Positions 51,601-58,963 of a DNA stretch of 64,000 bases are shown here, piece after piece. The stretch spans positions 1 to 64,000 of the forward strand of contig OY781463.1 in the NCBI GenBank assembly GCA_963676725.1, read 5' to 3'. The notes beneath the pieces are model-generated. The model was not told where the DNA came from, made no database searches, and saw only the letters and a program-made list of their open reading frames with translations. This DNA is from G963662905 sp963676725 (GTDB taxonomy: Bacteria > Bacteroidota > Bacteroidia > Bacteroidales > WRLA01). The translations under genes and the position numbers were made by a program. Positions within the stretch are counted from its first letter, which is position 1; every line of letters starts with the position of its first letter.

Positions 51601-52968
51601 ATGAAAAAATTCTTTCTTTCCCTGCTGATGGTTTTTGCTTTTTATTCAATAAACCATGCTCAGGATAATGATGAAAACCCGGGGCAGGTGATTGATGAGG
51701 TTGTCGCAGTTGTTGGTAAAAACGTTATTCTTTATTCGGATATCGAAACCCAATATATTCAATACCGAATGCAGGGTGGCATTCAGGGAACAGCGGAAGA
51801 AGTGCGCTGCAGTGTTCTGGAAAATATGCTCTACCAAAAATTATTGCTCGATCAGGCAGAACTGGATAGTGTGGATGTTACAGAAAAACAAGTCGATTCT
51901 GAACTGGAGCGTCGTTTGCGCTATTTTATTGCACAAATTGGTTCACAGGAAAAACTGGAAGAGTACTATAAGAAATCCATGGATGCCATTAAAGAAGAAA
52001 TGCGTGAAGTGATCCGTGAGCAAATGATGACAGAACAAGTGCAGCAGGAACTCACAAAAAATGTTACTATAACGCCATCCGAAATAAAAAAATGGTTTAA
52101 ATCTTTGCCAAAAGACAGCATCCCTATGGTAAACCCGGAAGTAGTGATTGGGCAAATCGTCCGTCAGCCGGAGATTACTATGGCGCAAAAACTTGAGATT
52201 AAGGAAAAGCTCAGGGCAATGAGGCAGCGTGTTTTGGATGGGGAAAATTTTGCAACTCTTGCTGTGCTCTATTCTGAAGATCCGGGCTCTGCAAAAAAAG
52301 GCGGTGAACTTGGCCTATATGGTAGGGGCGAACTTTATCCTGAATTTGAAGCTGTAGCCTTTAAGTTGAAAGATGGTGAACTGTCTGAAATAGTTGAAAC
52401 ACAAGCGGGCTTTCATATTATGCAACTCATTGAACGAAGAGGGGAATATGTAAACGTGCGCCATATTTTGCTGCGTCCTAAAATTTCCCCTATGGAATTG
52501 ATGCGCTCCAATAAATTCCTCGATAGCGTAGCACAATTAGTTCGCGCTGATTCGATGAGCTTTGAAGATGCTGTTCGTGCTTTTAGTGATGACCCCGGAA
52601 AGATCAACGGAGGTATGATGATGAATCCAATGACTGGTACAAACCAGTTTGAATACGACCAATTAGACCCCAAAGTCTTTTTTGTTATTGATAAAATGAA
52701 AGTGGGCGATATTTCTCAAGCTGTGGCCTTTGATACAGAAGAAGGAACGGAAGCTTATCGATTGCTGTATTTGAAAGAACGCACATTGGCCCATAGGGCT
52801 AATATTGAGGACGACTATAATAAAATTCAGGATTGGGCATTAGAATACAAGAAATCGGTGCAAATTAATGCCTGGGTGAAAGAAAAAGCAGAGAAAACTT
52901 ATGTGCGCTTGAATGAGGACTATCAAAACTGCCCCTTTGAGCACTCCTGGCTGCGGAAAGAAAACTAA
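51601..52968 (+). CDS. surA: SurA-like periplasmic peptidyl-prolyl isomerase
   Basis: About 455 residues: signal peptide (MKKFFLSLLMVFAFYSINHA), SurA N-terminal domain (IDEVVAVVGKNVILYSDIE), then two parvulin domains, about 180-285 (GGELGLYGRGELYPEFEAVA, AGFHIMQLIERRG) and about 285-395 (VNVRHILLRPKISP, FDTEEGTEAYRLLYLKE). The architecture equals E. coli SurA (428 residues), the main outer-membrane protein chaperone. ATG 51592 or TTG 51589 are alternative starts that only lengthen the N-terminus. The MoxR gene starts 2 bases behind its stop. Confidence 0.92.
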   Translation: MKKFFLSLLMVFAFYSINHAQDNDENPGQVIDEVVAVVGKNVILYSDIETQYIQYRMQGGIQGTAEEVRCSVLENMLYQKLLLDQAELDSVDVTEKQVDSELERRLRYFIAQIGSQEKLEEYYKKSMDAIKEEMREVIREQMMTEQVQQELTKNVTITPSEIKKWFKSLPKDSIPMVNPEVVIGQIVRQPEITMAQKLEIKEKLRAMRQRVLDGENFATLAVLYSEDPGSAKKGGELGLYGRGELYPEFEAVAFKLKDGELSEIVETQAGFHIMQLIERRGEYVNVRHILLRPKISPMELMRSNKFLDSVAQLVRADSMSFEDAVRAFSDDPGKINGGMMMNPMTGTNQFEYDQLDPKVFFVIDKMKVGDISQAVAFDTEEGTEAYRLLYLKERTLAHRANIEDDYNKIQDWALEYKKSVQINAWVKEKAEKTYVRLNEDYQNCPFEHSWLRKEN

Positions 52969-52970
52969 TT

Positions 52971-53936
52971 ATGCAATATAAATCAGAAGTTGAGGCTGTT
53001 GAAGCCATGCGTGAAAAATACGCAGAACTGAAATCAGAAATAGCGAAAGTTATTGTAGGGCAAGAAGATGTTGTAGACAGCGTGCTTATCTCTATTTTTA
53101 GCCGTGGACACGCCCTACTTGTAGGTGTGCCCGGACTGGCAAAAACATTGCTCGTGAATACCATCGCGCAAGTGCTTGGATTGAGTTATAACAGGATTCA
53201 ATTTACTCCTGACCTGATGCCCAGCGATATTATCGGTAGTGAAATACTCGATGAAAAAAGGGCTTTCCGCTTTATTAAGGGACCTGTTTTTGCCAATATT
53301 ATCCTCGCCGATGAGATAAACCGTACTCCGCCAAAAACTCAATCTGCTTTGCTCGAAGCAATGCAGGAAAAGGCAGTTACTGTTGCCGGAAAGAATTATC
53401 CTTTGGATAAACCATTCTTTGTTTTAGCAACGCAAAACCCTATTGAGCAGGAAGGTACATATCCCTTGCCGGAAGCGCAGCTCGATCGGTTTATGTTCAA
53501 TATTCATCTCGATTACCCTTCTTTTGAAGAGGAAGTGCAAGTTGTAAAACAAACGACAACTGGCGTTGATGCTCAGCCAAAATTGGTGATGGGTGCCGAA
53601 GAAATCAGGTTTTTTCAGGATCTTGTGCGGAGAATTCCCGTCACCGATAATGTATATGAATATGCGGTTAAGCTCAGTGCACGTACACGCCCCGGTACAC
53701 CGGCTGCTCATGAGTGGGCCAATCGATACCTGAATTGGGGCGCAGGGCCTCGTGCAAGTCAATACCTGATTATTGGTGCAAAATGCCATGCCGCACTTAA
53801 AGGGAAATTTTCTCCCGATATTGAAGACGTGCATGCAGTGGCAACAATCATTCTGAGGCATCGTATTGTGCGGAATTTTAAAGCCGAAGCCGAAGGGATT
53901 AGCGTGGAAAAAATTATCGAAACATTTATTAAATAA
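52971..53936 (+). CDS. MoxR family AAA ATPase
   Basis: A 321-residue AAA_3 ATPase: Walker A in VGVPGLAKTLLVN, Walker B in IILADEINRTPPKTQSAL, sensor 1 in FVLATQNPIEQEGTYPLPEAQ, and the C-terminal lid with RTRPGTPAAHEWANRY and RHRIVRNFKAEAEG. MoxR ATPases act with DUF58/vWA proteins as chaperones for envelope and metal-centre assembly. Here it follows surA by 2 bases, so it is co-expressed with periplasmic foldases. The DUF58 gene of this window (35221) is a possible partner. Confidence 0.95.
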   Translation: MQYKSEVEAVEAMREKYAELKSEIAKVIVGQEDVVDSVLISIFSRGHALLVGVPGLAKTLLVNTIAQVLGLSYNRIQFTPDLMPSDIIGSEILDEKRAFRFIKGPVFANIILADEINRTPPKTQSALLEAMQEKAVTVAGKNYPLDKPFFVLATQNPIEQEGTYPLPEAQLDRFMFNIHLDYPSFEEEVQVVKQTTTGVDAQPKLVMGAEEIRFFQDLVRRIPVTDNVYEYAVKLSARTRPGTPAAHEWANRYLNWGAGPRASQYLIIGAKCHAALKGKFSPDIEDVHAVATIILRHRIVRNFKAEAEGISVEKIIETFIK

Positions 53937-54006
53937 ATTTATTGATTATGGTTATTTGTCTGATAATAAGGCAATAAACTAATAATTGAATGAAAACACC
54001 CAGATC

Positions 54007-56175
54007 ATGAAAAAAGTTTTAAGCCTTACTATTATTTTGTTTTTATTCGTCCGCCTGAGCGTTTTAGCAGGGGAAGGAATGTGGTTGCCAATGCTTCTTC
54101 AGAGCCTTAACGAGAAGGAAATGAAGGAAATGGGTATGCGTATTTCTGCTGAAGATATTTATAGCGTAAACCATTCCAGCCTAAAAGATGCGATTGTTAT
54201 CTTTGGTGGTGGCTGTACCGGTGAAGTCGTTTCCGATCAAGGGCTTTTATTAACAAATCACCATTGTGGTTTTGGTTCCATCCAGAAACATAGCTCTGTT
54301 GAGCATGATTATCTTACCGATGGTTTTTGGGCGATGAGCCAAGACGAAGAATTGCCCAATCCCGGACTTAGCGTTACTTTTCTGGTACGCATGGAAGATG
54401 TAACGGAGAATGCATTGGAAGGAGTTACAGAGGATATGAGCCAAAATGATCGTGAAGAACTGATAAAAAAGAATATTGAGGCCATTAAAGACTCGGCGAC
54501 TAAAGACACACATTATAAAGCAGTTGTAAAGCCTTTTTATTATGGTAATAAGTATTATCTGTTTGTTAATGAAGTTTTTAATGATGTTCGCCTCGTGGGA
54601 GCACCTCCATCAAATATTGGTAAATTTGGTGGTGATACAGACAACTGGATGTGGCCTCGTCATACAGGCGATTTCTCTGTTTTTAGAATTTATGCCAATA
54701 AAGATAACGAGCCGGCAGATTATTCCAAAGATAATGTGCCCTATACGCCTAAGAAATTTTTAGATGTAAGCCTGAAAGGTGTGGAAAAGGATGATTTTAC
54801 TTTTGTTTTTGGATATCCGGGAAGCACAGAAGAATATGTTCCATCTTACTCAATCAGTCATATTACAGAAGTAACGAACCCTGTTCGTATTGGTTTAAGG
54901 GGCAAGCGCCTCGATATTATGAGTAAATATATGAATGCAGATCCTGCAATTCGTATTCAATATGCAGCAAAATACGCCGGAGTTTCTAATGGCTGGAAGA
55001 AGTGGCAAGGAGAAAATCGTGGAATTAAACGCCTGAAAGCAGTTGAAAAAAAGCAAGCTTTTGAAAAACAATTCAATGAATGGGCCAATGCAACGCCCGA
55101 ACGAAAAGCGAAATATGCTCAGTTGATTCCTGAATTTGAGAAAACATACAAGCAGTATAGCGATCTCGATCTTGCTTTTACCTATTTGCTGGAAGCCGGT
55201 ATATCAGGAATTGAAGTGGTTCGCTATGCCCGTTCATATTCTGGGCTTGTGCGACTATGTGAAGATAAAAATGTAGATAAAGAGAAAATTAGTGCATTGG
55301 CATCACGTTTGGCAACGCAGATCGATGGCCATTTTAAAGATTATTACCAGCCTATTGATGAGGAAGTTATGGCAACACTGCTTAGTCGTTATGCAAATGA
55401 TCTTCCCATGAAATGGCAACCGGAAGTGCTTCGCGAAATCAATAAAAAGTATAAAGGAAATTTTGATGCTTATGCTCAAAAATTATTTAATAAATCCATG
55501 TTTACGTCAAAGGAAAAGATGATTGCATTTATGGATGGTTTTAAAAAGAATAAGTATAAAAAAATCGAAAAAGACCCTGCCTATCAATTGGCATCTGATC
55601 TTATTGATTTTTATTTGGCAAAAGTTCAACCCGGTTTAGCGGAAACATCTGCGAAGCTCGATAGCTTGCAAAGGATTTATATGAAAGCGCAGATGGAAAT
55701 GCAGCCTGATGCCCGTTTCTATCCTGATGCTAACTTTACCCTTCGTATTGCCTATGGCAAAGTGGATGATTATATGCCGCGCGATGCTGTGCATTACCGT
55801 CATTTCACAACACTTGATGGGATTATGGAAAAGGAAAATCCAGACATTTATGACTATGTGGTTGAGGATAAACTGAAAGAGCTCTATAATGAAAAGGATT
55901 TTGGGAAATATGCAGCCAAAGATGGGAAAATGCATGTGGCTTTTACAGCTTCAAACCATACTACCGGAGGGAATTCGGGTTCGCCTGTGTTAAATGCTGA
56001 CGGCCAGCTTATTGGGCTTAATTTTGACCGAAACTGGGAAGGAACAATGAGTGATCTGATGTACGATCCCGATCAATGCAGAAATATAACACTCGATATT
56101 CGTTATTGCCTTTTTATTATGGATAAATTTGCAGGTGCAGGCCATCTTGTTGAGGAAATGAATATCATTGAATAA
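54007..56175 (+). CDS. S46 family dipeptidyl peptidase, DPP11-type (Asp/Glu-specific)
   Basis: The 722-residue protein has a signal peptide (about 1-21) and the S46 serine protease core: His in LLLTNHHCGFGSIQ, Asp in GGDTDNWMWPRHTGD and Ser657 in TTGGNSGSPVLN. Eighteen residues after the nucleophile is Arg675 (FDRNWEG). In Porphyromonas DPP11 the equivalent Arg673 binds acidic P1 side chains, whereas DPP7 has Gly. I therefore infer cleavage of dipeptides with Asp or Glu at P1. It works in the periplasm on peptides imported through outer-membrane receptors. A TTG at 53986 extends the frame but ATG 54007 gives a clean signal peptide. Confidence 0.93.
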   Translation: MKKVLSLTIILFLFVRLSVLAGEGMWLPMLLQSLNEKEMKEMGMRISAEDIYSVNHSSLKDAIVIFGGGCTGEVVSDQGLLLTNHHCGFGSIQKHSSVEHDYLTDGFWAMSQDEELPNPGLSVTFLVRMEDVTENALEGVTEDMSQNDREELIKKNIEAIKDSATKDTHYKAVVKPFYYGNKYYLFVNEVFNDVRLVGAPPSNIGKFGGDTDNWMWPRHTGDFSVFRIYANKDNEPADYSKDNVPYTPKKFLDVSLKGVEKDDFTFVFGYPGSTEEYVPSYSISHITEVTNPVRIGLRGKRLDIMSKYMNADPAIRIQYAAKYAGVSNGWKKWQGENRGIKRLKAVEKKQAFEKQFNEWANATPERKAKYAQLIPEFEKTYKQYSDLDLAFTYLLEAGISGIEVVRYARSYSGLVRLCEDKNVDKEKISALASRLATQIDGHFKDYYQPIDEEVMATLLSRYANDLPMKWQPEVLREINKKYKGNFDAYAQKLFNKSMFTSKEKMIAFMDGFKKNKYKKIEKDPAYQLASDLIDFYLAKVQPGLAETSAKLDSLQRIYMKAQMEMQPDARFYPDANFTLRIAYGKVDDYMPRDAVHYRHFTTLDGIMEKENPDIYDYVVEDKLKELYNEKDFGKYAAKDGKMHVAFTASNHTTGGNSGSPVLNADGQLIGLNFDRNWEGTMSDLMYDPDQCRNITLDIRYCLFIMDKFAGAGHLVEEMNIIE

Positions 56176-56217
56176 TAGAATTAACTAATTAATACACACA
56201 TTTAAAGAAGCATACTT

Positions 56218-56577
56218 ATGAAAAAATTGAGCCTTGTATTATCCGCTGTATTTGCAATTGTTCTTATGTTTTCTGCTTGTAAAGAGTCCAAAAAGGGGAC
56301 CTCTTCAGGTTTTACCACAGGAGTGCAGCAGGAAGAAAGTGTAAGTCCGGAAGATATGGAAAAGATTAATGCCTTCGCTGAGCGCTATATGCGTATAGAA
56401 AAATCCAGAGAGCATGTAGAACGTGAAATAAGGGTGGGGAATCGCGAAAAATCGGATATCGAAAAAATTGAAGAGGAAACAATCGCTTTTGATGATGAAA
56501 TTGCTAAGTTCCTTACAACTGAAGGCCGCAAACAAGCCTATAAAAAAGCAGTTCAGAAATTGAAAGATGCGCAATAG
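56218..56577 (+). CDS. Small lipoprotein, unknown function
   Basis: A 119-residue protein with a lipoprotein signal (AIVLMFSAC, Cys about 21) followed by a Ser/Lys/Gln-rich linker and a charged helical part (AERYMRIEKSREHVEREIRVG) that may form a coiled coil. No family recognised. It lies 42 bases behind the S46 peptidase and may belong to the same transcript. The terminator follows directly. Confidence 0.75.
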   Translation: MKKLSLVLSAVFAIVLMFSACKESKKGTSSGFTTGVQQEESVSPEDMEKINAFAERYMRIEKSREHVEREIRVGNREKSDIEKIEEETIAFDDEIAKFLTTEGRKQAYKKAVQKLKDAQ

Positions 56578-56594
56578 GTCGTGCCATCTTTTTT

Positions 56595-56638
56595 AAAAAA
56601 AAAGCCCTCTCTGCTTGATTGCAAAGAGGGCTTTTTTT
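56595..56638. terminator. Bidirectional terminator
   Basis: AAAGCCCTCT (56601-56610) pairs with AGAGGGCTTT (56625-56634), with A and T runs on both sides. It serves the small lipoprotein gene and the convergent permease gene. Confidence 0.9.
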
Positions 56639-56652
56639 GTTTGCTTGGAATA

Positions 56653-58023
56653 CTATTCAGCCAATTTCGGCTTATACCCTTTCAGACCATAAAAGGCCAG
56701 ATAGACATAACAAATAATGGGGACAATAAAGGAATTGTGCACGCCAATACTATCAGCAAGTGCTCCCTGAATTGGAGGAATAATCGCGCCGCCTAAAATC
56801 ATCATAACCAATAAAGAACTCCCCTGGCTTTTGTATTTTCCGAGTCCGGCGATAGCCAAAGTAAAAATATTTGACCACATAATACTGTTAAACAGCCCAA
56901 TGCCTAAAATTGCCCACATTGCAATATAGCCGCTGGTCAGCAAACTACTGACGAGAAGCCCTGCAGCTATAATTGAAAAGATAAATAAGGTGCGGTGCGG
57001 CATCGATTTACCAAAAATAAATGCCAATAGGTTTAATACCAGAAATATCGAGTAAATTCCTGCAATCATGATGCCGCTTGTGCCCCAAATCACGAAGAAT
57101 GCAAGGAGTGGTATTCCGACCATAATCAGATTTTTAAGTGCTTTATTGCTCATATTGCTGAGCGAAATTGCACCAAGAAAACGCCCGATCATCAGGCCAC
57201 CCCAATAAAACGCAACAAATTTACTAGCTTCTATTTCTGTAAGTCCGCCAATATCTTCAAGGCCAAGAAATGAAATAAGGATGCTTCCAATGCTGACCTC
57301 GCCGCCAACATACATAAAAATGGCAATCATTCCGAAAACCAATTGAGGGTATTTTAGTGCTCCGGCGCCTGTTTCAATATCGCCTTGATTTGTGAAGCGC
57401 GGCAGATGTGCGAATTTAATGATAAGAGCCAAAACGAGAAATAAGCCCGTAAATACTAAATACGGGATTTTCACCGAATCGGCACCTTGGAAACTGTCTC
57501 CAGCAAAAAGTTTGAAAATCAGATATCCCCCAATAATCGGAGCAATCGTAGTTCCAAGAGAGTTAAACCCTTGAGCCAAATTTAGTCGACTCGATGCTGT
57601 GGCTTCGCTTCCTAAAATGGCAACATAAGGATTTGCTGCAATTTGCAATAGCGTAAACCCAAGCCCTAAAACAAAAAGTGCTGCAAGAAAAAAGCCATAA
57701 AGTTTAAATTCTGCTGCCGGATAAAAAAGAGCAGTTCCAATTGCTGAAACAAAAAGCCCGGCAAGAATACCGTTTTTATATCCTATTTTATTAATGGGAT
57801 CGCCTTTAACAACGGAAATCAAAAAATAAATAAGCGAGCCAATAAAATAAGCTCCAAAAAAGGCAAATTGAACCAACATGGCTTTGAAATGTGTCAACTC
57901 AAAAACTGATTTTAAATAGGGAATCAGAATGTCGTTCATACATGTGATAAATCCCCACATAAAAAATAATCCGATCACTGTTATGAACGGCAGCGTGTAG
58001 TTTTTTTGTCCTGTGTTTGGCAT
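56653..58023 (-). CDS. FucP/GluP-type sugar MFS transporter
   Basis: A 456-residue major-facilitator protein with twelve helices. GLFFMWGFITCMNDILIPYLK at the start and LLQIAANPYVAILG in helix 4-5, with LNLAQGFNSLGTTIAPIIGG, are the signature of the FHS family (fucose, glucose/galactose and mannose symporters). It brings a monosaccharide into the cytoplasm with protons. It lies 88 bases behind the endonuclease/phosphatase gene and has its own exact -7 element, so it can be transcribed alone or with the beta-mannosidase. Confidence 0.94.
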   Translation of the reverse strand: MPNTGQKNYTLPFITVIGLFFMWGFITCMNDILIPYLKSVFELTHFKAMLVQFAFFGAYFIGSLIYFLISVVKGDPINKIGYKNGILAGLFVSAIGTALFYPAAEFKLYGFFLAALFVLGLGFTLLQIAANPYVAILGSEATASSRLNLAQGFNSLGTTIAPIIGGYLIFKLFAGDSFQGADSVKIPYLVFTGLFLVLALIIKFAHLPRFTNQGDIETGAGALKYPQLVFGMIAIFMYVGGEVSIGSILISFLGLEDIGGLTEIEASKFVAFYWGGLMIGRFLGAISLSNMSNKALKNLIMVGIPLLAFFVIWGTSGIMIAGIYSIFLVLNLLAFIFGKSMPHRTLFIFSIIAAGLLVSSLLTSGYIAMWAILGIGLFNSIMWSNIFTLAIAGLGKYKSQGSSLLVMMILGGAIIPPIQGALADSIGVHNSFIVPIICYVYLAFYGLKGYKPKLAE

Positions 58024-58050
58024 ATTCTAAAAGGATTTAATAAGTGTTTC

Positions 58051-58059
58051 GCAAAAGTA
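58051..58059 (-). promoter_or_regulatory. Predicted -7 element for the permease gene
   Basis: TACTTTTGC on the minus strand is an exact TAnnTTTGC match 28 bases before the ATG. No clear -33. Confidence 0.5.
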
Positions 58060-58111
58060 CGGGAATTTTTTTATTGCTCACTGCGGTTAATATATCCCGA
58101 ATATTTACCTA

Positions 58112-58963
58112 TTATTCGAGGACAAGATCCGTTATAATAGGCAAATGATCTGATGGATAGGGTGGTTCTTGATACCCTTTATTATAGATAAATGCTCGGA
58201 TTACCTGATCAATATTTCGCACAAAAATATAATCAATGATATTGCCTGATATGGCCTCGCCACTAAATCCGGCAAAGGTATAATCAGGGGAAGCAGCTTT
58301 GATTCTAGCAAGCGTAAAACTATTGTTGTATAAGGTTTCAATAGTTTGAATGGCTTGATTTTCAGTTGTGCAATTAAAATCTCCGGCAAGGATCATTGGA
58401 TCAGGGTGCGTCATTGCGATCGACCGCACTAAAATGAGTTTCGCTGCCATCTCCCGTGCATTCGATGATGCATGGTCTAAATGAGTATTCAGGAAATAAA
58501 AAGATTTTTCTGTTCTCCTGTCCTTAAATTTCGCCCAGCTGAGCATGCGGGTGCAGGCAGTATTCCAGCTTTTGGATCCGGGGATTTCAGGTGTTTCCGA
58601 CAGCCAAAAATGGTTTGATGTATCGATTGACAAACGATCCAGCCGATAAAAAATGGCTGTAAATTCTCCTTCAAGCTTGCCACTGTCCCTGCCAACGCCT
58701 ATCCAACCGTATTGTGGTAGTGATTTTTGGAGTTCCAGAATTTGATGGTACAATCCTTCTTGAGTAGCTATGATATCCGGCTGCGTTTCCAGAATTATTT
58801 TTGCGACCAAATCCTTGCGATGCTTCCAGCTGTTGATGCCGTCCCCCGGATTGTCGTAACGGATATTGAAACTCATAATCCTAAGGCTGTCGCTGTTCTG
58901 TGCTGAAATACAACCCATAATAATGAGAAAAAGTGATAGCGAAATGTATTTTTTTAAGCTCAT
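58112..58963 (-). CDS. Secreted endonuclease/exonuclease/phosphatase family protein
   Basis: The 283-residue protein has a signal sequence (about 1-21) and the DNase I-like motifs: MSFNIRYD, ATQEGLY (metal-binding Glu), FLNTHLDHAS, LAGDFN and YPSDHLPI (catalytic His). The family includes nucleases, sphingomyelinases and inositol phosphatases; in Bacteroidota secreted forms near glycosidases are common, with unproven substrates. Its ATG directly abuts the stop of the beta-mannosidase gene (0 bases), so they are one operon. A phosphodiesterase that opens phosphorylated mannans or mannose-phosphate linkages is conceivable but not shown. Confidence 0.88.
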   Translation of the reverse strand: MSLKKYISLSLFLIIMGCISAQNSDSLRIMSFNIRYDNPGDGINSWKHRKDLVAKIILETQPDIIATQEGLYHQILELQKSLPQYGWIGVGRDSGKLEGEFTAIFYRLDRLSIDTSNHFWLSETPEIPGSKSWNTACTRMLSWAKFKDRRTEKSFYFLNTHLDHASSNAREMAAKLILVRSIAMTHPDPMILAGDFNCTTENQAIQTIETLYNNSFTLARIKAASPDYTFAGFSGEAISGNIIDYIFVRNIDQVIRAFIYNKGYQEPPYPSDHLPIITDLVLE

